A DNA stretch of 64,000 nucleotides from Acidobacteriota bacterium (GTDB lineage: Bacteria > Acidobacteriota > Terriglobia > Terriglobales > Acidobacteriaceae), in the NCBI GenBank assembly GCA_021781795.1, contig JAJXWA010000006.1:1-64000 (forward strand). The letters run 5' to 3'. The position numbers were made by a program, and so were the translations under genes. The notes beneath the pieces were generated by a model, which did no database searches, had not been told where the DNA came from, and saw only the letters and a program-made list of their open reading frames with translations. Below, piece by piece: positions 19,237-29,000 of this stretch. Every line of letters begins with the position of its first letter. The stretch's first letter is position 1.

Positions 19237-20235
19237 ATGTATCCAAACAGGTTCAGCGTGCAGACCAGGACGTTCGGACAGGCGGGGACGCGATGTCTCG
19301 CCGCCTTCGCCTGTCTTCTGATTCTGGGAATTGCGTCCTGCAAGAGCTCGCCTCCAACCGTCGCGGTCATCCCCAGAACCTGCGGCACCTGGCTCTGGGA
19401 AGCTGAACACACGGGTGCTGCACGCACCGCGCCGCAGTACGGTCTGCGTGTTTATTGGACGGCGCCAATGCGCGACGATGATGTGCAAGGACAGATTCAG
19501 ATTCTCGATCAGTGCCTCAAGCGCAAGGTCAGCGGAGTAATCGTTTCCCCAATTGAGGCTCTCCCCCTTCGCACTCCGGTCCAGAGCGCGCTCGATGCAG
19601 GCGCTCCAGTCGTCGTCGTCGGCACCGATCTTGGGCTCGCCCCCGGCAGAAAACTCGCCTATGTGCTCAACGATGAAACGCTCGGCGGACAGATGGCCGC
19701 GCAGCGCGTCGGCGCTCGCCTTGGCGGCAAGGGGGCCATTGCCATCCTTGGCATCAGTCCCCAACTCACCAGCACTTTGGAACGCGAACGCAGCCTTGAA
19801 AAGACGCTTGCTGTCCAATTCCCCGGAATTCGCGTGGTCTTTCGCAGCCTAGCCTTGCCGACCGTGTCGCAGGAACAACAAGTTGCCGAAAAGCTGCTCG
19901 TCGACGGCGAGCACGTAGACGCGATTGTCGCGTTGACTGAGGCATCGACGCGTGGGGCTTTCTACGCCCTCACGGAATTCAATCGCACTCGCGCGACGCC
20001 TCTCATCGGTTTCGACCAGAACATTCTTGCTCCCATTCGGACTGGAGAGATCGACTCGGTCATCATTCAGAACACCTTTCAGATGGGACGAGACGCAATG
20101 ACGCTGATGGCTCAGGAGATCGCAGGCAGCAACCACGCGCCGTACGTCGTCGTGCCTCCGCAATTAGTGACGCGTGACACCATCGACTCTGCGCCTGTTG
20201 CGCAGACTCTTGACCTGGCATGGTTCAAGCCATGA
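19237..20235 (+). CDS. Periplasmic sugar-binding lipoprotein (LacI-like fold) of a three-component sensor
   Basis: This 332-residue substrate-binding protein is probably a lipoprotein: the signal peptide ends in LGIASC with Cys35 as the lipidated residue. The rest is a type-1 periplasmic binding fold of the ribose/xylose-binding family (LacI-like): QILDQCLKRKVSGVIVSPIEALPL, GAPVVVVGTDLG, LGGQMAAQRVG, EASTRGAFYAL, PLIGFDQN and QNTFQMGRDAMTLM. No permease or ATPase gene accompanies it. It is instead directly coupled by an ATGA overlap to a histidine kinase. It therefore most likely delivers a sugar signal to the kinase, as XylFII does for LytS in Clostridium. No good ribosome site is seen before the ATG. 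Confidence 0.85.
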   Translation: MYPNRFSVQTRTFGQAGTRCLAAFACLLILGIASCKSSPPTVAVIPRTCGTWLWEAEHTGAARTAPQYGLRVYWTAPMRDDDVQGQIQILDQCLKRKVSGVIVSPIEALPLRTPVQSALDAGAPVVVVGTDLGLAPGRKLAYVLNDETLGGQMAAQRVGARLGGKGAIAILGISPQLTSTLERERSLEKTLAVQFPGIRVVFRSLALPTVSQEQQVAEKLLVDGEHVDAIVALTEASTRGAFYALTEFNRTRATPLIGFDQNILAPIRTGEIDSVIIQNTFQMGRDAMTLMAQEIAGSNHAPYVVVPPQLVTRDTIDSAPVAQTLDLAWFKP

Positions 20236-22421
20236 CCTTGCCGCTCTTCCGCCCGTTCCGCCGCATGCGCTGGCTCGCTGCCTCAGGCATCGTGGCGCTC
20301 CTGCTCATTCTCGCCGCCGCGGCCGGCTGGATCGTTTATGCCTCCTGGGTCGAGCGGACACCCTACTTTCACGACAACTTCGCCCGCGGTTCAGGCGAGC
20401 TCTACCGCAGAAGCTGGCAGGCTTTTGGCGGCACATGGCAGGTCGTCAACGGTGAAATGCAGAACATTGCCGATGACCGCGGCGCAAAGCTGATGAACGG
20501 CTACCTGCGCTGGCGCAACTACATCGTCGAGGGTGATGTGCAGTTGCTAGGCGAAACCGGAGATGCAGGCTTCGTGTTACGCGCCTCGCAGGAAGAGGTC
20601 GGAGTCGACTCCTACCATGGCTACTTTGCCGGACTGCGGGACCTCGACGACACACTCATTCTTGGCCGCGCGGATTACGGCTGGCATGAGTTTCGCGCTA
20701 TTCCCTTTCATACCGGGGTTATCACCGGCGCCTGGTATCACCTGAAGATGATTGCGTACGGATGCACCATCGCCGCCAGCGCGACCGCGCCGGATGGCGA
20801 GACCGTCATCGCTTCAGTCAAGGACCCGCAATGTATTGAGGAAGGCCGGTTTGGCCTTCAGTCCTACTCGACCGGCGCCGTCTGGCGCAACATCAGCGTA
20901 CGTCCAGCCGCGCAAGCCGATCTCAAAGCGATCATCGGCTCGCAGCCGCCCGCCGGGCCGGAAGAGCCTCCACTCGTACCTCCTATCACGGATCTGGCGG
21001 CTTACCAGCGCGACACCGCCCCGATGCGCCGCGAACTGAGCCGGCATCGCACCGACCTGCACGCCGCGCCAATCTCAAGCCTCCGCCTTCTTTCGCCTAA
21101 TGCCGCATCTCGTGTCACCCTCGAAGGAGTCGTCACGCTCGTCTCTCCTGTGCTCTATGTGCAGGACGCCTCAGGCGGCATCGCCATTCCCCATGCCCAA
21201 CTCAATGAGCCCATCCAAATCGGCGATGCGGTCGAAGCCACTGGCGACGCCGAGTTGCACGGCTTCAGCTCCGTCCTCCGCAGCGCAGCCATCAAAAGAC
21301 TCTGGTCCCACGCTTCTGTTCCCCCTGTCGCTGTGAATGCGGCACAGGCAGCCTCCGGGGCCTTTGATGCTCAGTTCATTGAAACCGAAGGGCGGCTGGA
21401 GTCAGAAGAGCAGACCGATCTCCATTCCATCGTTTTCAGACTCAGCTCCGGCAGCCAATCCTTCGAGGCCGTTGCAGAGAATCCCAGCCCCGCGGCGACT
21501 ACACCCGCGCTCGCAGTCGGAAGCCTGATCCGGCTTCGCGGCATCTGTGTCGCCGATCGCAGATACACGCGGGGTCAAATTCCATTCGCAATGCTGCTCC
21601 GCTCCGTCGAAGATGTTGAAGTGCTCGAGCCTCCACCGTGGTGGAGCAAGCAACATATCGCCGAATCCATCGTTGTACTGCTGGCTCTCTCCTTTCTTTT
21701 GCAGATGGGATACGCCTCAATGAAGCGCGCACGGCTTCGCGCGGTCATCGAAGAGCGCGAGCGGCTCGCCCTCGACATGCATGACACGCTGTCGCAGAGT
21801 TTTGCCGGACTCGCATTTCAGATCGAAGGGCTCTGTGAAGAAGCCTCGCCGGGCAGTCCCATGCGCGAGGAACTGCACTCCACGCTCGATCTCGTCCGGT
21901 TCCTCCACACCGAATCGCGGCGCAACATCGCCGCCCTGCGGCCCTACAATCTCGAAAAGCTGGGTCTCGCAAAGGCCCTCGAACAAGCCGCTCAGATGGT
22001 TGTCCAGAATGGATCGATTCTCGTCACGATGTCTGTGCGTGGCGTGCCACGCCCGCTCCCTCTTCGAATCAGCGATTCACTCTTTCGCATCGGTCAGGAG
22101 GCAATCGCGAACGCCGTCCGGCACGCACATCCTCGCCACATTCACCTTCAACTCACCTTTGGCCGGCCATCGCTCAAGCTCGCCGTTCGTGACGACGGCG
22201 CAGGCTTCAGCCCGGATAGTGACGCCTCAGGCTTTGGCCTTCGCGGCATGCGGCAGCGCGCGGACAGCCTCGCTGCTACGTTGCGCATCCACAGCTCTCC
22301 GGGCAACGGAACACTGGTCACTGTACGCACAAGGCTTCCACGCTCGCTCTTCTCCACTTCATGGAGGCGGTCTAAGCTCAACTCAAACTGGAGGACCTGG
22401 TTGCATGGAAAAACAGTCTGA
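20232..22421 (+). CDS. Sensor histidine kinase with LamG-like extracytoplasmic domain (NarL/HisKA_3 type)
   Basis: This kinase has 729 residues if started at the ATG overlapping the previous stop (ATGA at 20232); an ATG at 20220 is also in frame. A first membrane helix lies at about 14-36. Then comes a periplasmic concanavalin-A/LamG-like domain (about 42-226; FHDNFARGSGELY, WQVVNGEMQNI, SYHGYFAGLRD, GRFGLQSYSTGAVWRNI), the fold found in glycan-binding proteins. Two OB-like segments follow (RVTLEGVVTLVSPVLYVQDASGG; FIETEGRLES). A second helix (about 474-494) leads to a HisKA_3 domain with phospho-acceptor His517 (DMHDTLSQSF) and a HATPase ending GFGLRGMRQRADSL. It would phosphorylate the regulator at 22405 on sensing sugar. 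Confidence 0.9.
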   Translation: MTLPLFRPFRRMRWLAASGIVALLLILAAAAGWIVYASWVERTPYFHDNFARGSGELYRRSWQAFGGTWQVVNGEMQNIADDRGAKLMNGYLRWRNYIVEGDVQLLGETGDAGFVLRASQEEVGVDSYHGYFAGLRDLDDTLILGRADYGWHEFRAIPFHTGVITGAWYHLKMIAYGCTIAASATAPDGETVIASVKDPQCIEEGRFGLQSYSTGAVWRNISVRPAAQADLKAIIGSQPPAGPEEPPLVPPITDLAAYQRDTAPMRRELSRHRTDLHAAPISSLRLLSPNAASRVTLEGVVTLVSPVLYVQDASGGIAIPHAQLNEPIQIGDAVEATGDAELHGFSSVLRSAAIKRLWSHASVPPVAVNAAQAASGAFDAQFIETEGRLESEEQTDLHSIVFRLSSGSQSFEAVAENPSPAATTPALAVGSLIRLRGICVADRRYTRGQIPFAMLLRSVEDVEVLEPPPWWSKQHIAESIVVLLALSFLLQMGYASMKRARLRAVIEERERLALDMHDTLSQSFAGLAFQIEGLCEEASPGSPMREELHSTLDLVRFLHTESRRNIAALRPYNLEKLGLAKALEQAAQMVVQNGSILVTMSVRGVPRPLPLRISDSLFRIGQEAIANAVRHAHPRHIHLQLTFGRPSLKLAVRDDGAGFSPDSDASGFGLRGMRQRADSLAATLRIHSSPGNGTLVTVRTRLPRSLFSTSWRRSKLNSNWRTWLHGKTV

Positions 22422-23049
22422 GCAATCACCCATTCGAATTTTGATTGTGGATGACCACCCGATTGTCCGCGCCGGGCTTGCAACCCTCCTCAAGCGCGAA
22501 CAAGATCTGCGCCTCGAAGGTGGCGTCAACAGCGCGGATGAAGCGCTGGCATTTCTCGCGGGGCACGTCGTGGATGTCGTTCTTCTGGATCTCAGAATGC
22601 CGAAGACGACAGGGATCGAAGTCCTGCCCAAGATCGTTGGCAATCCGTGTTCCCCAGGGGTCCTCATCCTTTCCAGCTTTGATTACGAAGAAGAAATCTA
22701 TCGCGCCGCGATGGCCGGCGCCCGCGGCTATCTGATGAAGAGCGCACCCCGAAAAGAAATCCTCCAGGCCGTTCGGAGTGTGGCGCAAGGCAAACTTCAC
22801 TTTCCCGAAGGCATTGCCAATCGCATCCTTGAACGAAAAGGCAGATCCGGCCTGAGTCCACGGGAGCAGGACATTCTGATCATGATTTCGAAGGGACTCA
22901 CCAACAAGGAAATCGGGCACGCTCTTCTCATCAGTCAATTCACCGTGCGCAATCATGTGAATCATATCCTCGAGAAGCTACAGGCCAGCGACCGCACGGA
23001 GGCAGTCTCCATTGCCATCCAGCAGGGCGTCATCGCCATCCATTCGTGA
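22405..23049 (+). CDS. LuxR/NarL-type response regulator
   Basis: This regulator of 214 residues has a complete receiver: acidic pair in VDDHP, phospho-acceptor Asp62 in VVLLDLRMP, switch Ser91 region LILSSFDYEEE, and Lys112 in GYLMKSAP. The C-terminal LuxR helix-turn-helix (about 148-205) contains LSPREQDILIMISKGLTNKEIGHAL (in parts, LTNKEIGHALLIS is the scaffold helix) and TVRNHVNHILEKL. GGAGG precedes its ATG, which overlaps the kinase end by 17 bases, so the two are translationally coupled. It probably activates the receptor/GH operon nearby; the palindrome at 19150 is a candidate target. Confidence 0.93.
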   Translation: MEKQSEQSPIRILIVDDHPIVRAGLATLLKREQDLRLEGGVNSADEALAFLAGHVVDVVLLDLRMPKTTGIEVLPKIVGNPCSPGVLILSSFDYEEEIYRAAMAGARGYLMKSAPRKEILQAVRSVAQGKLHFPEGIANRILERKGRSGLSPREQDILIMISKGLTNKEIGHALLISQFTVRNHVNHILEKLQASDRTEAVSIAIQQGVIAIHS

Positions 23050-23244
23050 GATCTTTCCACGCAACATGTGAATCCAACCAGAGTTGGATGATGGGCCTGG
23101 CTAAAACTGGACCAGATGGACGGTTAGAGCCCATCTCATAAATGCCTTGAGAGGATGAGCAGACAGGAAAGGTAGACAAAACCGAGACAGCGATCTCTGC
23201 CTTGAGATTGCGAGGGCTCTTGTGGGGGAGCCCCAAAGTACGGC

Positions 23245-24366
23245 TTATTGTGCTGCTCCGGTCAGGCCCAGAGCAGCCTTCGGCCAGCCATCCTTCCACG
23301 TCAGCGTCGAAACCTGCAGCGCAGGTTTGCCCGTCTTTGCATCATAGGCGTGGAAGACGAGGATATCTCCCTCAGGCCGCTGCAGCACCGACTCTCCTCC
23401 CGGCCCACGCCAGCGCGCATTTCCGGTAAGCAATTCTGTTCCTCCGCCTTCCAGCATCGCCTTTCCTGATGCATCCACGTAGGGTCCGTTCACAGCGAAC
23501 GAGCGGCCCACCATCACGCGATACGTGCTCTTCACGCCGCGGCAGCATAGATCGAACGAGACGAACAGATAATAGAAGCCATCGTGATGCACGACAAACG
23601 GGGCTTCAATCGCTTCCCAGTCCGGCGGCAAGTTCGGCTGCGCAGGTGGCGCTCCTTCCGGCTGCGTGCGCGTCGCTAGTGAGTACACCTTCGAGTCGGC
23701 CGCTGATGGCTTGCCCGTCGCAGCATCCAGGCGGCGCATCTTGATGCCACTCCAGAAGCTGCCGAAGCTCAGCCATGGCTGGTCTTTTGCATCCAGCACA
23801 ACATTCGGATCAATCGCGTTGAAGTCATCGCCCGCGACAGACTTCAGCACCAGCCCCTCATCCACCCAGTGATAGCGCGGGCTCGTCGGATCGAGCGTCT
23901 CATTGGTGGCCAGCGCAATCCCCGAGGTGTTCGAGCCGAACGTCGAATAAGCATAATACAAATGAAATTTGCCATTGAAGAACGAGATATCCGGCGCCCA
24001 TAACTCGCGCGTCTTCGGACTTACAGCACGAATCCATGCGGGTATCACATCGAAGACATGCCCGCACTGTTTCCATGTGTGCAGGTCGTGCGAGCAACGG
24101 ATGGCAATCTGACCTCCACCGGGTGCAAAGCCCGTAGCAAAGACGTAATACGTACCTCCCGCACGTGCAATCGAAGGATCGTGCGTCATCGGATAGTCGC
24201 CTGTCAGTTCCAGCGCCTGGGGCTGCTGACTCGTGAGCGGCATCGCCAACCCCGCCAGCAGCAAAACTGCGAAAAATTTCATCTCCCCGTTCCGCACCCG
24301 TCGCGCGACATCAGGCATTGCGATTTTACTGAAAACCTTACTCGACAGAATACGATTGCGTTGCAT
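23245..24366 (-). CDS. GH43 endo-alpha-1,5-L-arabinanase-like protein
   Basis: This 373-residue exported enzyme is read from the ATG at 24366, which has AGGAGA upstream. An ATG at 24282 (MKFFAVLLLAG) would give a shorter signal peptide but has no spaced ribosome site. The five-bladed beta-propeller catalytic triad is visible: Asp63 base (MTHDPSIA), Asp186 pKa modulator (NAIDPNVV) and Glu254 acid (AIEAPFVV). The LWAPDISFFNGKFHLYYAYS and LCCRGVKSTYRVMVGRS segments are typical of GH43 arabinanases. It is convergent with the response regulator and downstream of a second GH43 gene. It probably cuts the alpha-1,5 backbone of arabinan in the periplasm or outside. Confidence 0.92.
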   Translation of the reverse strand: MQRNRILSSKVFSKIAMPDVARRVRNGEMKFFAVLLLAGLAMPLTSQQPQALELTGDYPMTHDPSIARAGGTYYVFATGFAPGGGQIAIRCSHDLHTWKQCGHVFDVIPAWIRAVSPKTRELWAPDISFFNGKFHLYYAYSTFGSNTSGIALATNETLDPTSPRYHWVDEGLVLKSVAGDDFNAIDPNVVLDAKDQPWLSFGSFWSGIKMRRLDAATGKPSAADSKVYSLATRTQPEGAPPAQPNLPPDWEAIEAPFVVHHDGFYYLFVSFDLCCRGVKSTYRVMVGRSFAVNGPYVDASGKAMLEGGGTELLTGNARWRGPGGESVLQRPEGDILVFHAYDAKTGKPALQVSTLTWKDGWPKAALGLTGAAQ

Positions 24367-24391
24367 TCCATTATCTCCTAGATGCACCCTG

Positions 24392-25891
24392 TCATTGCAC
24401 ATAAGGCCATCCATCCTGAGCCCACCCAAGCACATTCAAACCCAGTGCCGGAGCTCCGCTGTTGTTGCCGTCGTAGTAGTGATAGACGAGAACATCTCCA
24501 TCCGTGTCGTGCAGCACGCTCTCCCCGCCTGGCCCGTTGATGCTGCCATGCGCGCTCAAAAGAATCGTGCCGCCACCCTGGGTCAGTGCCACGCCCCCGC
24601 GGTCCATGTAGGGTCCGCTTACGCTGCTTGAACGTCCCACGATGATCCGATATGTGCTTGATACCCCTTGGCAGCAGTTGTCGATAGACGCAAACAGATA
24701 GTAATAGCCCCCGTGTGGGTAAATGTATGAACCCTCAATGCCAGTGCCCGAAGGATGAAAGGCGAGCTGCGTACAAGCAGCGCCCGTCGGCTTGCCAGTC
24801 GCCCCATCGACCGGAACGATCTGAATTCCGTTCGACCACGACCCAAACGCAAGCCATGCGTTCCCCGAAGTGTCCACTACAGATGCAGGATCGATCGCAT
24901 TGGAACCGGGGCAGTTGGTACTCGTGTACACCGGTGCGCCGCTGTCAACATACGAACCTGGCTGTCCCGTGGAACTGATCGCGAGGCCAATCGCTGAGTT
25001 CGCGCTTCCGAAGGTCGAGGCCGCATAGTAAAGCCAGTACGCGCCGTTGTGCTCTGAAGCGTCCGGCGCCCACAGATCTCCGCTGCCGCCTGTATAACTC
25101 CCCGTCCATGTCGGCAAGGAAGGCAGCGCATTTCCATCATCCTGGAAGTTAATGCGATCCGTCGATTGATGCGCGTGAATCAGTCCGTGGGTGGAGAATA
25201 GATAGTACGTGGTCCCTGCCTTCAGCAGCGACGGATCATGAATGCCAATGGTCGGCGTGTCTGGCGGCGAATAGCTCACACTAACCTGCGTCGGGTTGGG
25301 ATACACAGCCTGACCAGCGGAATTAACCTTCCATTCCTGGCACGTGCAGCTGCTGCTTGCGTTGCGCGTCCCTTGATCAACCGTGGTCACCGACGTGCTG
25401 CCCGAATCAGCCGCCTCCAGGTACAGACTGCTGTTCAGATTCTTCACAAGATAATTGCCATCCGTGAGCTGATAAACCATCCACACATGATCGGGTGTGC
25501 CGTTGTCCGCCCACTGTACAGCCAGCGCGGCAGGCGTCGCAGAGGCATTCTGAATGCCGAGAACCTGACCGGTAAGAAGGTTCTCCACGTTGTACTGGCC
25601 GTTGTTCATCGGAATGAAGTGCCAGTTCTCATCCGCAGATCCCGTCGAGGAATCCTGTGTCGCATCGGCTCCGGCAGTCTGGCTCGCGCCTGCGATCCCC
25701 AGCTGCAAGCCCGTCGCTGCGTTCGTCAGCGTGTATTGTGTCGAGTCGTCCAGAGTGGCGAGTGTCCCCATGTCGGGGGAGCTTCCGCTACCGGGTCCGG
25801 TTCCGGAACCGTTCGCAGTTCCAGATCCGCCGTTGCAACCCGCCGCGAAGCATGTTGCAAATGCAAGCAAAAGGGCGCTGTTGATTCTCAT
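24392..25891 (-). CDS. Lipoprotein with ricin-B-like lectin and GH43 arabinanase domains
   Basis: This protein of 499 residues starts from MRINSALLL (GGAGAG five bases upstream). The signal ends in FAAGC with probable lipid Cys19 and a Gly/Ser-rich linker after it. Residues about 48-195 form a ricin-type beta-trefoil lectin (YTLTNAATGLQLGI, YNVENLLTGQVLGIQ, YLVKNLNSSLYLEA). Residues 210-499 form a GH43 propeller with Asp219 (IGIHDPSLL), Asp334 (NAIDPASV) and Glu386 (GIEGSYIYP). It is paralogous to the neighbouring GH43, sharing the CCQGVSSTYRIIVGRS segment. The lectin probably anchors it on arabinan at the cell surface. It lies 137 bases downstream of receptor 2. Confidence 0.9.
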   Translation of the reverse strand: MRINSALLLAFATCFAAGCNGGSGTANGSGTGPGSGSSPDMGTLATLDDSTQYTLTNAATGLQLGIAGASQTAGADATQDSSTGSADENWHFIPMNNGQYNVENLLTGQVLGIQNASATPAALAVQWADNGTPDHVWMVYQLTDGNYLVKNLNSSLYLEAADSGSTSVTTVDQGTRNASSSCTCQEWKVNSAGQAVYPNPTQVSVSYSPPDTPTIGIHDPSLLKAGTTYYLFSTHGLIHAHQSTDRINFQDDGNALPSLPTWTGSYTGGSGDLWAPDASEHNGAYWLYYAASTFGSANSAIGLAISSTGQPGSYVDSGAPVYTSTNCPGSNAIDPASVVDTSGNAWLAFGSWSNGIQIVPVDGATGKPTGAACTQLAFHPSGTGIEGSYIYPHGGYYYLFASIDNCCQGVSSTYRIIVGRSSSVSGPYMDRGGVALTQGGGTILLSAHGSINGPGGESVLHDTDGDVLVYHYYDGNNSGAPALGLNVLGWAQDGWPYVQ

Positions 25892-26028
25892 TCGTACTCT
25901 CCGGCATAGACGCTGCCGGGCAGATTTGTCCGACATCCGGCAGCGCGTTCTCCAGGTTGGTTGCTGTAGGCTTTTGTTTCTTGGAAAAGTGCAATCCGAA
26001 CGCACTCCGCATCCGGGTTGCACAGCCA

Positions 26029-29000
26029 TCAGTACGTGATGCGCAGAACAAACTGGATACTTCGCGGTCCGTTCAGAGTGCTTCCAATCTGACCGAATGC
26101 GTCATCCTGAATGCCTGAGTCTGGCTTGTTGAAGATGTGCCGATTGAATGCGTTGAACATCTCGCCGCGGAATTCAGCCTGCACCTGGTCGTGAATGGGT
26201 ATTGTCTTGTTGATGCCGAAGTCTTCGTCAAAGAAGTTGAATCCACGAATATCGGCTGAGTTACGCGGCATGTCGCCGAATGTCCAGGCGCCTGTGCCAC
26301 GGTTGGGCCCGGAGTTGGGATCGGAGAACGCAGTGCAGTTCCAGAAGCCCGTCGTGCACGATCCCGAGCCTGGACCAAATGTCCCCGAGTTAACAAAGGT
26401 GAACGGATTGTAGTTGCCCGAAGATGCTTTCACTCCCTGGCTAACTACGCGGTTCGGGCGAATTCCATTGTCGAAGCCCGGAATGCCCGTGCCGCCGAAG
26501 AAGCTGATGGGCTGCCCGCTCATGTAGCGCTGCACGCCGCTGATGCGCCAGCTGGAAATCACGGCGCTCACCGGGCGTGGCGTGTTGGCGAGGAACTTTT
26601 TACCCTGGCCCACTGGCAGTTCGTACAGATAGCTGACTACGAAGTTATTCGGAATATCTTCGTTGCTGACTGCCTTTTCTGCCTTGTGGTCATACGGGTT
26701 CTGCGTTCCGCCCTGGTTCTGCAGAGTGCTGTAGAAGGGCTGAATCGCATCAGCATCGGTCAGCGTCTTCGAGAAGGTGTAGGAAGCCAGCACGTTCAAT
26801 CCGTTCTGGAAGCGCCGCTCCATCTTGGCTTCCATCGCTTCATACGTTGACTGACCTACGTTCTGCAGATAGCTGTCCGTGTTGATGTAACCGTACTGAG
26901 GGAACGGACGCAGCGCCTGTTGCACCGTCACGCCGGGTCCCCAAGTCTGATAGAAGTTCGCATACGGCGCCGTCACACCCACCGTGTTCGAAAGCACCGG
27001 CTGCAACAGGCCATTGCCAAGGGCAAGTCCATTCAGTCCGATGTCGTTCGGGAAGTCGATGAGCCCGTGCAGGCGCGTGGAGTGCATCCCCAGATAGCCC
27101 AGTGAGAAGAACAGATCCGGAGCAATCTGGTATTGGTTTTCAAGCGTCCATGTTTCCACCATCGCCGGCCGGCCATACGCCGGCGCGATGTAATCGACAG
27201 CTTGGCCGTTCAGCTGGGTCGGACTCACGTCAGGTGTGTTGGGCAACAACGGCAGACCGGCATCGAGCTGTGGTCCCGACAAGGGATCGGAGCTGAACAG
27301 TGTCTGGTTCACAGTGAAACCCTGCATCGTGCCCTGTCCAAAGTCGGCATAGACCAGCGGACCGTAGTAGATGCCGCCGCTGCCGCGCACCACGTCCTTG
27401 TTCCCGAGGATGGGCGGCTGCCATGCAAAACCAACACGTGGCTCGATGTCCTTGTAGTAGGTGTTTGCCCAGGTCTCGCCCGTGTTGCCGTTACGTCCAG
27501 CACCCTTGCCAGCAAAGACCAGTGCTCCTGGAATGCCATTCGCGGCCGCGTTCGGAACCAGCGGACTCATGATCGACGTATCGCCCTCGGCCTCGTGACG
27601 TGGCGTGTCAAAGCTCCAGCGCAGACCAAGGTTCAAACTGAGACGCGAGCTGGCCTTCCAGTCATCCTGGAAGAATAGCGATGCATAGTGCGTAATCCAG
27701 CGGGGTGAGTGCAATTGCTGCAGGGCATTGGCCGTGCCTGCCTGACCCACAAGGAACGCCGCAAACGAGTTCCCGTCCAGTCCCCAGTAGGTCGTGTCGG
27801 AAGCCGTCTGGTTATCCCAGAAGGTGAAGCAGCCAGAGGTGCCGCTGCACGTGCCGCCAATCTTGCTCACAAAAGAGTACTGGTGGTACTGCGTTTCGCC
27901 ACCGAACTTCAGGCTGTGCGCTCCATGCTGCCAGTGGAGGATATCGTTGATCGCGATGACGTTGTCCACGTCCTGCGCGTCAGAGTTCTCGCCGAAGCTG
28001 GGATATGGGCTACCAATGAAGACGAAGCCCGGGAAGACAGGACCGGTTCCGTTGGCAATGCCGAGCTTGCTGTCCCAGTTCGTGCCCATCTCCGCTGCGC
28101 GAGAAAGTGTGTAGTTATTCGAGCGATTCGTGCCAAATGTCAGTGAGTTCACCTTCGTCGGGCTGAGGATCCAGTCCCACCCAAGGCGGAACAGCTTGCC
28201 AAGCTGGTTGTAGGCTATGCCGCCACCCGAAGTCAGCGGCGCGGGCAGGTTCATGCCGTTGCCCTGATCCGTATTCTGGCGCGAATCGTAGAAACCCCAG
28301 ATCTTGTGATTGGTGGTCAGGTTCTGGTCGATACGGATGCTGTAAACCGTCTGCGCAATCTGGTCGTGCGTATCGTAGACAAAGTTGTTGGGGCCTGTGC
28401 CGGAAAGATTCGGCGCCGGCAGATACTTGATCACATTCGATGCAACGTTGCTCAGGCGCGACAGAGGAATCTCATTCAATTGGCCGTTGTAGGTAAGTGG
28501 CGTACGGCAGCCGTTTACCTCGGTGTTCGGATCGAAGATCTCTCCGTAATACAGCTTGTTATTGCAGGCGTCCGTAGCCGGTGTACCGTTGGCATTGAAG
28601 ATCTGCGGACCGAGCGTGGACGAGAAATCCAGATAGTTGCCGTTGCTGCCCAGCATGACCGGTGTCGGAATCAGGCTTGTGACCGCTGAGCCGGTGTTAT
28701 AACGAAGCTGCTCCCAGCTGAAAAAGAAGAACGACTTGTCGCGTCCGTTATAGAGATGAGGGATGCGAATCGGACCGCCGAGCGTGGTGCCAAAGTCATT
28801 CTTTGTATCCGCCGGGCGCTGCAGACTGTTGCGGACGGTAGGATTTGTTGCGGTTGCCAGATAGCCGTTGTTGAACCAGTTGTTCGCATCGAACGCGGCG
28901 TTCTTGAAGAAGTTGTAGACCACGCCGTGATAGTCGTTCGTGCCGCTCTTCGTGTTGAAGTTCGCGAGTCCGCCCGTCGTCCTGCCAAGTTCTGCAGGCA

